Shown piece by piece: positions 1-11,155 of a stretch of 64,000 bases of DNA. The position numbers and the translations under genes were made by a program. The stretch comes from Terebella lapidaria (Eukaryota > Annelida > Polychaeta > Terebellida > Terebellidae), in assembly GCA_949152475.1 (NCBI GenBank), contig OX424565.1:11353953-11417952 (forward strand). Reading direction: 5' to 3'. Within the stretch, counting starts at the first letter, position 1; each line of letters begins with the position of its first letter. The notes beneath the pieces were generated by a model. The model was not told the DNA's origin, searched no databases, and saw nothing but the letters and a program-made list of their open reading frames with translations.

Positions 1-40
1 GACGTCACATTTTCCAGGGTGCCACATTCTGACTTCAAGC
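1..40 (+). mobile_element. Short fragment of the TTC-tailed LINE (RNase H region)
   Basis: These 40 bases match, with one difference, the segment just after the RNase H domain of the LINE copies at 9651-9690 and 54609-54648. The match stops abruptly at base 40, so this is an internal fragment cut by a breakpoint or by the window edge. Confidence 0.75.
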
Positions 41-534
41 GCAGCAACTATGATAACAGGTAAACAATCATCAAACATATTTTTTTCATGTCGCAACAGA
101 GCCGATCTCCATCGGATTTGGTTTCCACAGCTGCTACAAACATACATGAGACCCTCATGTGCACTACGCATGCCTAGGCTGAGTTCGACATTCAAGAAGT
201 TCTAAGGTCGTCACTATGATCTGGTTGAAGGTTACGCCACGCCGTCACACATATGATGGAATATATCATATCATCCTTATAGTTTTGTGCATATATTTCC
301 GTCTCGATATTCCAGTGTGGATATCACAGCGGGTGTCGCATGCGGGGCAGGAGATGCTCACGCTTCCGGAGCACCTGATCTCACACTCAGCTGGCTGGGT
401 GTCTGTGATTTTCACATGGCTTTGACTTTGATACTTTAGTATCACTCGGATTTGACTACTCGCACTGATCTCGTAAAATTCGTCCGTGGATTCGGTCTTG
501 GAATTTGTTTTTGTCTGTTTGTCCGAATCCATTT
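41..534. other. Unassigned DNA
   Basis: I see no supported gene. The minus-strand open frame at 266-532 follows the zinc-finger remnant but has no recognisable zinc-binding pattern. Confidence 0.5.
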
Positions 535-858
535 CTACCCATATGGTTTTTTTTTCAGATTGCTACTATCGTTGAAACTCTTCTTGCAGTACACTTGGGT
601 GCACTCGTGTTGGGTACACTCTTGTGTGGCGCCCTCATGCATGAACCTGTGCCTGGCCATAGATGACTTGGTCGCGAAGTGCTTGTGGCAAACATCACAG
701 GAGTTGCCTCCTGTGTGTGACCATTTTTGGTCTACGAGCGACTGGGCATAGGGTGTGGTGTATCTGAAATGGAATACAACATTGATGTTATAAGATCTGT
801 AGGTCTGTGCAAGGGGCATTCTTGAAATTTTTAGTTTGGGACTATGACACCCTGCCAA
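535..858 (-). pseudogene. C2H2 zinc-finger fragment, degenerate
   Basis: The 107-residue frame holds one good C2H2 finger, CDVCHKHFATKSSMARHRFMH, with Cys-X2-Cys-X12-His-X3-His spacing. A decayed second finger follows (VYCKKSFNDSSNLKK), lacking its first Cys and its paired His residues, and the frame then stops. C2H2 fingers normally bind DNA in tandem arrays. No intact array, start context or splice structure is visible, so I read it as a relic exon or duplicated fragment of a C2H2 gene. It overlaps the end of the adjacent foldback by about 10 bases. Confidence 0.6.
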
Positions 859-1998
859 ATGGCATAGAGCGTTGACCGACCTAGTTCTTTTGTTTGGGGG
901 TCAGTTCATGTTATTGTAACGCTGTAAGGCTAACTTTTTCTGAATTGATTACGACACATAATGAGTAAAATATTTTTTCTGTAAAATACTGACCATGTTA
1001 CTTTGGAACAAGATTTCGATGCAGTGTGCAAGATACTAGTGCACAATCCTGTACTGACCAATTATCCATTGGAGTCTGATTTGTTAAGAAATAGACCTTC
1101 GCCCATGGATGTGGCCCACAAATATGTAGTGTCCAAAGATTTATTGCAATGTATCCGATACTTACAGTCCACCTACAGCAACACTGTATGAACTAGAGGT
1201 TTCAAATACTCTAAACTTCAATTGTGAGTAATATAAAGGCACAACGCCATCTAAATAGGGATCTAATAATTTATAATTATAATGTTTGTGGCGTGTCAAC
1301 GCTCTAAGGACAAGGTCAACACTCTAACGCTGCCTGGTCATAGTTACATAGATTGTCCAGGAAGTATAAACAGCCATTGAGAATGTCTTGTGGTTGTTTT
1401 GATGAACAAGTAATTATTTTTGGAAACGTTCTATGTGAAGTTTCAATGAACCCGTTTTGGATATTCCACCCAAAGACTACTCATTACTGCAAGCAAATCC
1501 AGACTGTTTAACTTTGACCAGGCAGCTTTAGAGCGTAGACAATATCCTTAGAGCGTTGACAGGCCACAGGCGATTCAACAATAAATTATTAGAGCCCTAT
1601 TTAGATGACCTTTATATTGCTCACAATTGAATTTTGAAATATTTGAAACCTCCAGTTCATACAGTGTTGCTGTACATGAGCCATAAGTTGGAAAACATTG
1701 TGATCAATATTTGGACACACATATATGTGGACAACATCTGTCGGCGAGGGCCTATTTCTGAACAAATTAGTCTCCTAGGGATAATTGAACAGTGCATACT
1801 TGTCTATTGGTATCTCTTACACTGCATCGAATCTCCGATCTAAGGTAATATGGTCAGTATTTTACAGAAAAAATATTTTACTGCTCATGTGTCGGCATCA
1901 GCTGCCAAAAAGTTAGCATTACAGCGTTGACAACAACATGACCTGCACCCTAAACAAAAGAACTAGGCCGGACAACGCTCTATGCCATTTGGCAGGGT
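849..1998. mobile_element. 1.15 kb foldback (inverted-repeat) element
   Basis: The left half (849 to about 1420) pairs with the reverse complement of the right half along nearly its whole length, at roughly 75-85% by eye. The ends read ACCCTGCCAAATGGC and its complement. They are flanked by TATGAC on the left and TATGAG on the right, a candidate 6 bp TSD with one mismatch. The motif AGAGCGTTGAC recurs at least six times in both orientations. The 62-codon open frame at 1003-1191 is broken in the opposite arm, so coding is unlikely. The shape is that of a non-autonomous foldback or long-TIR MITE. Confidence 0.8.
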
Positions 1999-2263
1999 TA
2001 TGAGCAAAGTTTCAACCTTGCACGACACTTTTCTCGATGTTTAGCTAACATATGAATATTTGAAGCAAATGCACACACTTATACTGTATTCGGGACATGG
2101 AATCCACATGTACTTGGTGCACAACTTAAAAAGTATACTGTAGAAGAAAAAATTTCTTACGGTCGCTGGATTTTCTGCTTCAAATTGGCGCAACAGAACG
2201 TCACCAAACATGACCTGACCCCAACACAATATAATTGGGTCCGTTAACGTTCGGCAACTAGCT

Positions 2264-2545
2264 GCAAGGTGTCAATATACGAAGTTGTCAATAATTTCAA
2301 TATTTATAAAATCCTCAATTTCCTTCGGGAAATTGTGGGATATTTTTTTTTAGACATACAACTCTAGTCAACTCGTTTGAGTCTAGATCTAGTCATCTAT
2401 ATTCTCACCCTCAATCATGTAAACTTTTACTATTCACTAGAAATGTTTAATTGTAGAACTTTATCATTCATGATACTAATTTTATTTCTTTGGTACTGAA
2501 ATGACCTTCTTGAGCTCAAAGTTTATTCCTTCTTCTTCTTCTCAT
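2264..2545 (+). mobile_element. TTC-tailed LINE, 3' UTR only
   Basis: It aligns with the 3' UTR of the better copies (compare 20741-21040): the last codons, the AATTTCCTTCGGGAAATT hairpin, TCTAGATCTAGTCATC, and a (TTC)n tail. It is more diverged than the other copies and lacks the GTGCCGTTAAG segment near the tail, so it is an old insertion. Confidence 0.8.
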
Positions 2546-5500
2546 GCATACATCAAATGAATGTTGGCGACGATGACGCCATGTTTGATGTTTGAGAACA
2601 GGTCCAATTAAATTTAGAAATTAGCATTGAAAAAGAGATAAATTTTAGATTGCTGGAATAATGGTTTGGGTGGGTAAATTCAGTATAGGGTTGGAAGGAA
2701 TACCCTAAACACAGACCTTTTGGGCTATAAATTCAAATCAAAATGTCATCTCTTGGAACCAACAACAACGTCCTTGCAAATAACACATACTGCAGTTGTC
2801 TCCGAACCAGATCTCAAAATTCTGTTTGGATCAATGCCAAACAGAGCTTTATAAGGACCAGTCCCTGAAGCGAACCACAATTATCTTGCTAAAAATATTA
2901 GTGAAACTGTCTTTCAAATCACATCATATTTACTATTTGACTACAGCATGTTACCTTTCCCTGAAACTGAGGATTATGCGACCGTCTCAGTATGTGGCGA
3001 AAACCATGCTGGAACAGCTACAAATGAAAAGAGGATCCAAACTCTGAACCCATAAACGTCAGGATGATGGCGGGCATGCAGTGCTAACACCTGGTAATTA
3101 GGGTCGGCATGGTGCATACCCCAGTCCAGGAAATGAGGATACAAACAGTCACGCACTGTCTCTTGCTTCTTGTCAGCTAGTGGGTATAGAAATAAAAATC
3201 TGACAAATGTCAAGAGAAAAACCTATTATAATACTAATGGCAGGAGTTAAGGATGTTGTCGGAAAGTCCATATTTTACAGATATAAGCTTAAACAGTGCT
3301 CTGTGTAACAGATACAAATCTGGTTATTCTGCCTAAGAAAAAAACACATTCCATATACGTTACCAAATAACGATATGCAAAGTCAAACCGGATTACCTAT
3401 TCTGGTTACTCATGGGCCGGCGCACCGGTCAATGACGTAGTTTTGTTTTGGGTCCACCATATTTCGTGCGATCCTAAAAAAAATACCAAAAAATGTACAT
3501 ATTCTGCACCAATACATATTCTTCCAGACAATGTAATCCGTACAAATCCGTACATCTTAATAACGGCGTATATTAAGTTTCCTAACAGTAGTTGTTTCCG
3601 GCCGACGCAACTAAAATGGCCATGTTTAGTGTGCTGCACACTCGCCAGGAGCTCTGTACAGTCATCCAATCATGGCGGTCAATCCTGGATGGTGCATCAT
3701 AACCGTACGATTGGTACGCAACTATTATCGGAAACACGTAACAAGTGTTCCTATATATCCTTTTCCCGTTATCGTAAAACCGCTTTGAATGAAAATCGAA
3801 TGCGCATATGTTATGTTAAGTTACCAAAAACAGGTAGTGTCTGTAGAGAATATACAAATGGAAGCATATGAACATGATAATGCACAAGTTGAGAGGTCCC
3901 TAGACTCCCACCGGGAGATGCTCGATTCACTCCATATTTTTTCTTACGAATATACATGATATACCAGGAGTAAGAAGTGGGATTTATACCCCATTGTACC
4001 CAGGACTCAGCTGGCTGGAGATACCAGGAAGCTACCACAGGACATAAAAAGGCTGTGACTTCTGTGTCCCTTGAGCGGGCACCAGACCCCACCCCCTATA
4101 ATGTTGGCTACCCTCGTATTCCTGTCATCCGGACAACATGGACAATAAACACGATAAACATTGTATATTTTGAAAGCAGCACAATTGACCATAATCTACC
4201 GGGCAATAAATAACCAAATCAAGTAATTCCAGTGGTGGGTAATGGATATCTAGAACAGGTAATTCTAGTCGACTCCGGATATATCCATATAGCGATATTC
4301 AAACAAGTAACCAAAAGCCGATAGTCCGTTTTGAAGTGCAAATTTGGTAATTGTTACGAATGATCATATGACATTTTAACATGGTGTAGGAATTATTCGA
4401 AAAGGAAATGGTAGAAATGTAAGACCATTTTGTGATATTTTAGCAATGAACTATTCTGGTAGTTTGAGTCTAACTTTCTTGTTCAGATGCCTGCTGTGAT
4501 TTCTATGTTATCTGGTTATGTACGCATCGCTATAAACATGTTTAAAAGTTTGACTAAAGAGAGCTTACACCATGTGGTGTACTCTCCAAAGAGTTGTATC
4601 AATCCGTATGTACATACACGGTAGCATGCATTTCACGGCAGGCATCAGAACGCGAAAACTGGATTGAAGTTACCAAAACAGGTAATTGCTAAAGACAGAT
4701 GTTTTTTTTTTTTTTTTTTGGGGGGGGGGGGGTATGCTAAATGGTTTCATCCTCTGATAGCCATGATAAAACATGTAGACATGGATAACCGATAATCATG
4801 ATAAAAGGACCTCAGGCTAACCTGTTATCGCCAGTTAGTGCAGCGTGCCTGGTGCCGCGTCCGTCCGCATGGTCCGTCCATCCCTCGCCATCGTTGACAG
4901 TAGACTTGTCAAACCTATTAACGCAATAAAGTGTTATTGTACCACGTTGTACCGTGTACCTGCAATGAATATTCCTGCATGCACAAATGTATTACAATTG
5001 CGCAGGCTTATCATGCTTATGTGAACGTTGAAGCTTCTGGGATACATTCCATTGAGCCCTCCTTTAGAAATTAATCCTGGACGCGTCCCCGTTTTATACC
5101 GCATAGAGCAGTGTAGAGTATTATCGCAATATTTGAGTACACAGTACCCACAGTACCGAAGTATTTATGTGAATTAACTCCATGTTAACTTTGAAAAGCA
5201 CATAGAACGAACTTAGTATTCATCATTCCTGAGTGATGCGTGACCCTTTTCAGCAGGTTAACAATTTTGGTTTTATGAAAGGATCATCCACCTACTCAAA
5301 CGGTAGATTGTAGGTATGTGAATTAAGTCCATTATATATATGTATAATAATCAAATTAAAAATGAATTTTTCATTTCAGAATGACGTTCGGACATTGTGA
5401 GCAAGTTAACAATGGTTAGCTGAGAAAAGGCATCCACCCAGCAAGACATGCTGCACGAACAAAGAAAAGTGTATTGTCTGTGTGATAAAGAACTGTGAAA

Positions 5501-6311
5501 CATAATTTCATGTTTTTGTGTACTTTTTCCAGTTCTATGATTTGAATAAAATTAACTTATAGAGAGAAGCTCTTGAAGGCCAACTGAAGTCGGGATACTA
5601 ATTTTTGATAGACTGAATCTCACGAATTATCATAAATCATGTAGATATAGCATGTCAATATCTCCATTATCATGATTAATTATCATGTTTATGAAGATAC
5701 GAAAATTTTAGTGGAAATTTAGAGCTAACTTTTTTTTACCTAATTAGCTATTATAATGAGTATTCATGATGTCACAAGGATAAATCAAGTTAGCGAAAGG
5801 TAACGAAACGTCTGATATCGAACATGTACGGTGATAATATGTGTTTGTTTGGCATGTACTTTATTGAGTTGCGATATGATCACTATTAAATCTCCACAAT
5901 TGGTTGCCAAGTTAACTTTTCTCGAGATATGACGCATAGCAACACCACCTTGAACATTGAACACGTACCATAAAACATGTAAAAGCCGTGAAAATATGGA
6001 CCAGAGATTGTTATGAAATCCTTTGAACAATTGTGTAGCTTACTTTGCATATCAGTCCCGTTTTCATATGTTGCATATCTGTGCTAATTACGAGAAATCG
6101 TGATAATGAGGATACGTCCAAATTTTAAAAATTCTATTCAACAATTTTTCGACACATTCAAATTTTGTTTAATAAATATGATGTGTTGTAGGTAATCATC
6201 ATTGGTTTACCATGTTTCATGTTGTAGGTACTCATCATCGGTTTATCACTTTTCTTATCTAATTTAATTTATACATGTTATATCTGACTATAAAATGTTC
6301 ACCATATGGAT
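2546..6311. other. Long gene-less interval
   Basis: I found no protein-coding exon or RNA gene. Open frames here are short, overlap on both strands and lack recognisable domains. About 3975-4130 weakly resembles 25860-25960 and 25980-26100 (shared CATAAAA and TTGAG-GGG-CC blocks), suggesting an old dispersed repeat. It contains the T18-G13 run listed separately and AT-rich stretches. Confidence 0.5.
4702..4732. repeat. T18-G13 homopolymer junction
   Basis: Eighteen T are followed directly by thirteen G. Such runs are prone to length error in sequencing and can form G-rich structures. Confidence 0.95.
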
Positions 6312-7534
6312 CTACCAGTTGAATAATGTGTAATATGATTTGGGAAAAAAGTGACAAAACGGGCTTGTTGGAAAAAAATTTATTACATGAAGCACATAGT
6401 GAATTTTCGAAGCACAAACTAGAAAAACGATGAAAAAAAGCAATTCAAATTGTACACGTAAAAGATCACAGTTCCGTGTCCATTTTTCACCCTCTTCCAC
6501 CCTCATCTCGTCCAAGGCGAACACTCTGGAAAAAAATTGAGTAATTAATAACACATTGCATCCATAAGCATTTGCGGCAATTTATTAAATCAATTAATTT
6601 TGTTGGCCATTAAATAAAAAAAAAACACCAGAAAATTATTTAAAATATGGTATGAAAAATTATGGTATTGGTACTTACGAGTTGTAATCACATCTTTGAG
6701 CTGTGAGTTCAGCCAAGGCCCTGGTTATTTTCCTTCCCTTCTTCCTTGCGTCACTGTCCCTCGTGCCGTTTTCGTTCTGTAATCATGACAATCATGGTAA
6801 TATAATTCATTTTATTTAAGCGTTCCTTTCTGATTCAAATCAAATAATTAATACAACACATGTGATGGAAGAAGCGAAACCCATGCATATATGTTGAAAT
6901 ATTTATTGATCACAATCATTACTTATTTACCTCTATAGCACTCCTTGAAGCATCACCACCATCATGATCATGACCATGATCACGCCGACGTCTCCACCTC
7001 ACAATGACTAGGACTACCCCTAGAACCGTTATAACGCTCGAGCTCGCTCCCACTGCTGCGACTATGATGCTTGTGGGTGTCCATGGTGTCGGGGTCATAT
7101 TTGTGGTCGTGGTCGTGGTCTGCATGGTCTTGAGTTTTGGTGGCGGGGGTCTGGGTGGAAGATTTCATCGTTGAGGACAGGCGATCCATAAGAGCTATGT
7201 ATCTTCACTGTTCCTGAATGACTCCTGTTCCTCGCAAATTCACAAAATTAATGTAATAACCGTAGTTTTGAAACCATTTTTGCATATCCTCATTGTTGAG
7301 CGGATTTTCCCTTCCATCTAGAATGCAACCACCATTCAGCCCAAACGGCGGCGGTAGCACCGTCAGATTCCTGTTCCGGCAATCTCCAAACATTCCCAGC
7401 GTGCATGAACAGATCGTACACATTTGCATGATTTGAGGCAGGCCAACTGCAACATGGAGTGCAATAACGAAGACGAGAGCGGAGATCATTTTTGTTGTTG
7501 TTTTTTCCACTTGTTTGTTTCTTACCCTTTTCAA
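6312..7534 (-). CDS. Small single-pass membrane protein with LRRNT-like ectodomain (multi-exon gene)
   Basis: Gene model on the minus strand: exon 1 7489(or 7534)-7209, exon 2 7150-6931, exon 3 6776-6679, exon 4 from 6525. Junctions are GTGAAG/CCCAG, GTAAAT/TTACAG and GTAAGT/TTCCAG; reading phase is kept across all three and the spliced frame stays open. Introns would be 58, 154 and 153 bp. The product would be a type I membrane protein: signal peptide, short Cys-containing ectodomain resembling an LRR N-terminal cap, Thr/Pro-rich stalk, one membrane span, then an Arg cluster and a His/Asp-rich tail. A lysine/arginine-rich segment (RDSDARKKGRKITRALAEL) is encoded by exon 3. No LRR array follows the cap, so the function is unknown; a receptor-like or adhesion role is only a guess. 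The 58 bp intron is unusually short; a frameshifted pseudogene is the alternative. The exon 4 stop at 6312 lies past a polyA signal at 6379-6384, so the true 3' end is uncertain. Confidence 0.65.
6379..6384 (-). terminator. Candidate polyadenylation signal (AATAAA)
   Basis: The minus strand reads AATAAA here, about 140 bases into exon 4 of the membrane-protein gene. It is the only canonical signal I noticed close to that gene. Confidence 0.4.
6679..6776 (-). CDS. Exon 3: charged cytoplasmic segment
   Basis: This 98 bp exon lies between a TTACAG acceptor and a strong GTAAGT donor. It encodes a Lys/Arg-rich segment ending TAQRCDYN and leaves two bases that are completed in phase by exon 4. The agreement of both splice sites and phase is the main support. 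Confidence 0.6.
6931..7150 (-). CDS. Exon 2: stalk, membrane span, basic/His-rich tail
   Basis: It encodes a Pro then Thr-rich stalk (MQTTTTTTNMTPTPW). About 25 hydrophobic residues follow (SIIVAAVGASSSVITVLGVV and onward), then RWRRRRDHGHDHDGGD. The positive-inside Arg cluster after the span supports a type I orientation. The exon ends ATAGAG before the donor GTAAAT. Confidence 0.65.
7209..7489 (-). CDS. Exon 1: signal peptide and LRRNT-like Cys motif
   Basis: I prefer the internal Met at 7489, in an AAAATGA context, because it directly precedes a hydrophobic signal sequence (MISALVFVIALHVAVGL). The open frame extends 15 codons further up to 7534 with a basic, Lys/Thr-rich leader. After the signal come C-x2-C-x-C-x6-C and NLTVLPPP, the pattern of an LRR N-terminal cap. 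A further Cys sits in NGGCILDG. One N-glycosylation site, NLT, is present. Without splicing the frame stops at 7205-7207, just after the proposed donor. Confidence 0.6.
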
Positions 7535-7614
7535 TCGCTCCTAAATACCTTCTGTCCCATACCTAATCCCCGCCCCTTCACCACTAATCATGGTAATCCC
7601 TCTTAGTCCTTGTA

Positions 7615-7710
7615 GCCGACCAATGGCAGAGGCCGACCAATGGCCGATGTGCTTAATTGTGATTGGTCGCCTACCAAACACGTCACGTGAATGTTAAAGC
7701 TGATTGGACA
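7615..7710. promoter_or_regulatory. CCAAT-box cluster with a TCACGTGA E-box
   Basis: CCAAT occurs at 7620-7624 and 7637-7641, and its complement ATTGG at 7662-7666 and 7703-7707. TCACGTGA lies at 7683-7690. The cluster lies about 85-220 bases upstream of the minus-strand gene, the usual place for NF-Y sites. It faces the TATA box and first exon of a plus-strand candidate at 8107-8260, so the interval may be a shared promoter region. Confidence 0.5.
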
Positions 7711-8106
7711 ACTCTCTGTGACCTGATGAAAGGCATGAACACCAGCTGCGAGTTCCCTTCACATAACTATTCTTCAATTTCAGTATGAAATTTCAAGATT
7801 TGGGTTTACAAATTATCATGTGACCAACACTGGCGCGTCTATGCCATGTATACCTTAACCGGAATTAATCCATCATGAACATTAGTGTCTTTCAATCTCT
7901 AGAACCGAGCATATACATGTATATCATGTTTCATACATGTCAGCCAACATGGCCAAATCACCCAAAACACATTATAATCATCAAGAGCAATGTCATTAAT
8001 GTCAATAATTGCCTTTATATCTGAACAACCTAGATAAAATAACTGTTTGAATCCTCTTCCTCGTGTTCATTTGAATAATGTTGTTTTCCGGGTGTTACAA
8101 TACAAC

Positions 8107-8113
8107 TATAAAA
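8107..8113 (+). promoter_or_regulatory. TATA box (TATAAAA)
   Basis: TATAAAA lies about 140 bases before an ATG that opens a short exon with a consensus splice donor. A start site near 8138 would give a 5' UTR of about 110 bases. Confidence 0.4.
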
Positions 8114-8245
8114 CCTCCTGTTGAAACAAATCACCCCTCTCCCCGACACACTAGTCATCCCGGTTAGAGGTCAAAAGTTGTTCGTTTGACCTGTATAAGT
8201 GAACGGAGAGCTGAATTCCCCGTAGTCGACACCCCTCCTGTCGCA

Positions 8246-8260
8246 ATGACCAAGACATAC
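8246..8260 (+). CDS. Candidate first coding exon (MTKTY) with GTAAGT donor
   Basis: ATG ACC AAG ACA TAC is followed at once by GTAAGT, a near-perfect donor, downstream of a TATA box. A very short first coding exon is plausible. I could not find the next exon within the window, and the product is unknown. Chance occurrence is possible. Confidence 0.35.
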
Positions 8261-8495
8261 GTAAGTACCGAACAAAGATATATTTTATTTTAGCTGGAAA
8301 TGCAATATTCTTTGGCTACGTATACATGGTACACCGAAAACAGTTGTATATGCTAATATGTCGAGCGCCATTAAATCAAAATCAAAACCTCTGTCAATTT
8401 GCTTACATTTGAATATAATTTTCATCTAAAAACAACTATGTTAAACAAAGTTTGCAAATAGTAAATATGGGATATCAAGTGCAGCATTCAGGTTA

Positions 8496-8750
8496 TTACC
8501 TCGTAAAGATGTCAATGGTGGACAACACATAATGGAATGTCTGTTCATAGACTTCTGCAGGCCTTCTACTGAAGTCGACGAGGTATATCTGCCAGTGGCG
8601 CATGGCAGCCTCGGTTTCCATGGGCTTGAGCAGTGTATTCCCTCTGAACGAAAGCTGATTTCTGTGATGGTCAGGCTGTTTGTTCAAAAGAGCTTGAATC
8701 CTTTTGATTCCTACACCTGCATACTTGCGAAGTAGGTTTACCGATATCAT
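8496..8750 (-). pseudogene. Integrase-like fragment (transposon or retroelement)
   Basis: The 84-residue frame contains YAGVGIKRIQALLN, then RHWQIYLVDFSR and YVLSTIDIFTR. This is the arrangement at the start of the retroviral-type integrase core found in Gypsy-like and Ginger-like elements and in domesticated KRBA2-type genes, where an Asp-containing strand precedes a Y-x-L-x-x-x-D strand. The first expected Asp appears as Tyr (QIYLVD), and the frame stops just after IDIFTR, so the DDE core is incomplete. A donor-like AG-GTAATA lies at the stop. Family assignment is from memory. Confidence 0.45.
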
Positions 8751-9075
8751 TTTTGATTAGTCAATGACATCACCTTTGTCGAGAATAGAAACATTAGGTG
8801 CTATTGCTGAGTTCTATACATGTTTTGGTAAATTGAACATGGATTATTGTTTTTAAAAACTTTTGAAGGACATTTTTTTCTATCTGTTTTCAGAATTTGT
8901 TTTTCTACAACATAAAAATATTTCGACTTTCATTAACAGACTTACAGTGAGTCTGGGCATGTTTGTTCTCAATGCCCAGCATGTGACAGATGGCTCACTG
9001 TCAGAGACTGTCGCAATTATGTATATGAATTATGAATAGGTCAATAATTTGAAAGTACATAGAAATGGATAGAAA

Positions 9076-10262
9076 ATGTACACGCCTTTGCTTACACTTT
9101 GCTCATCACTGAATGACTTAAACACAATAGCTGAGTCAAAAATCTCAAAGGTTCCACCATGGGAATTGAAAACTCCCATAACTGACTTTTCTCTCAGGAT
9201 TGGGAAGAAGTCTACCATCAACCCTTTGGATTTTCACAGTGGTTTTAATAATGTTCAGTTGAATTATCCAAATTTGAAGTTTATCTATACTGATGGCTCT
9301 AAGGATGGTAATAAAGTAGGCTGTGCCGCTGTCACCTCGGGGAGAACATACAAACAACGTCTCCCTGATGTGTGTTCAGTGTACACAACTGAGTTGAAAG
9401 CAATACTGTTAGCACTGTCCCATATCCGCCGGTCTGGGGAAGTGGGTTTTGTCATTTGTTCAGATTCTCTATCAGCCCTTCAAGCCATAGAGAATCGTAA
9501 TATTGACCATCCTCTACTTTTGGATATTTTGACTGAACATCAACGAACTTTTCAAATGCACAAAGTTGTGGTATTTTGTTGGGTACCCAGTCATGTGGAC
9601 ATTCCTGGGAATGAACGTGCCGACAAGGCTGCCAGGCAGCTCTTGGTCTGGACGTCACATTTTCCAGGGTGCCACATTCTGATTTCAAGCTGCTCATCCA
9701 CACGTACTTGTATGCATTCTGGGATGAGCAAGTTGATAACAAATTACACAAATTCAAACCAACTCTTGGTTGTTGTACTCCAATAAACGAAATGTCCAGG
9801 CGTGATCAACTGGTCATGTCACGAGCTCGTATAGGGCATACATACCTTACTCAGGGTTACCTGCTCCGTGGGGAGGAGGCCCCTGTGTGTGTGCCCTGTC
9901 GAGAGTGGCTGACCGTGGAACATGTCCTGGTACATTGTCAAGATTTGGCTGACACTCGTCGCATGTTCTACGAGTGTCAGTCCATATACAAACTTTTCAA
10001 GGATTTTAATATTAATAAAATCCTCAATTGAAGTATTGAGTATTGATATTTATTTTTAGAAATATAAATTCTAGTCAACGCCTTTGAGTCTAGATCTAGT
10101 CATCAATTCTTCGGCACTAACCTTGTAAGCTTTTACTGTTCACTACAAATTTTTAATCGTAGAACTCGCGGTTTTATCATTCTTGATACTCTTTTATATC
10201 CTTGTTTGGCACTGAAATGGCCTTCTTGAGCCCAGAGTGCCGTTAAGCTTTATTCCTTCTTC
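9076..10262 (+). mobile_element. 5'-truncated TTC-tailed LINE: RNase H domain, C-terminus and 3' UTR
   Basis: This is the most complete copy in the window. The first frame (9076 to about 9640) encodes an RNase H domain: FIYTDGSKDG with the first Asp, TTELKAILLAL with the Glu, VICSDSLSALQAIE with the second Asp, and WVPSHVDIPGNERADKAA with the final His/Asp. One G is missing near 9635-9640 compared with 20388, shifting the frame. The rest (9669-10031) encodes MSRRDQLVMSRARIG, then a CCHC-like knuckle (CVPCREWLTVEHVLVHC). The 3' UTR ends in a short TTC tract. RNase H downstream of RT is typical of the I superfamily of non-LTR elements. It is not functional, lacking endonuclease and RT. No TSD was found. 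Confidence 0.85.
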
Positions 10263-11155
10263 CTATGTCTGCAGTCCTACCTCTACTTGGCAGGGTGCAG
10301 GACACGTGACATACTTGTAACTTCGGAACATTACACTCAAATAAATTTTGGGGATGTTCTAGACATTTTCACATGCAATATACTATAAATTATATATTTT
10401 ATTTTACTAGATTTTACGAAGTTCCTGATAGGAGCAATATCGTAGAATCAGATCCGTGTGAAATTAAGTATTGTATATAGTATACATTGGTCGAGGACAT
10501 AAATCCATGACCATCTTCGTGAAACAGTCCGAGGTAAAAAAAAATATAAAACCCGCAAAATTGAATCAACGTAAAAAGTATGTTTACACCCCACTGTTGT
10601 AACGAATTTGAAGTCATGGTTCCATGCGGTGATGTTATCGATTTATGTTAGGTGCGATATGACGCGGTATAGGGAACCGGAAGTGGGGGTTCGGCCATTC
10701 TTTTCCCCTCCACGAGGATTTTGTAACTTTATTTTGTTGGGTATGTCATTCAGTTTAAAACATTTTTACATAGTATTCAATTCATGTAACATAACTCGTA
10801 GTATAGTGAATGTGTGTACATTTTTTCTGGGTGTAAAGGTTGTCGAAGCAAGGTAGACTCTAGTAACGTAAACCTAGGCATACCCGTGGAATGTGCCTGT
10901 ATCAGTGTTTAGTATACCAAAAGTGTTTAGGTTGCCAAAAATCGTTTAGTTTTGTAGAGTAATTTTCATTTCCTTGTTTTTTTTATCGACCACAGTGTTC
11001 AGGTCGTGTCGTGCTGTTACCCGTAGCCTACCTGTGACTGTCTTGTCAGGAGCCGTTCCTTGTCTCCAAGCCACCTGTGGACTGACTGTGGGCCCGTCGC
11101 TCTGCCGTCCAGTGAACTTCGAGACCCTGCATTTCTGTTTTGTGAACTGCTGTTC
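10263..11155. other. Unassigned DNA
   Basis: I see no supported exon. Short open frames on both strands lack recognisable domains. A possible relic of the minus-strand gene fragment may extend into 11017-11155, but the frames there do not connect cleanly. Confidence 0.45.

Noticed and set aside
1003..1191. 62-residue frame inside the foldback
   Set aside because: The matching opposite arm breaks the frame, so there is no sign of selection for a protein.
3443..3871. 142-residue plus-strand frame
   Set aside because: No domain, no splice or start support, and opposed frames on the other strand; base composition like the surrounding non-coding DNA.
6980..7189. His/Asp-rich minus-strand frame (DHADHDHDHKYD)
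   Set aside because: It is the alternative frame of the Thr-rich stalk and membrane-span exon; the other frame gives a coherent membrane protein.
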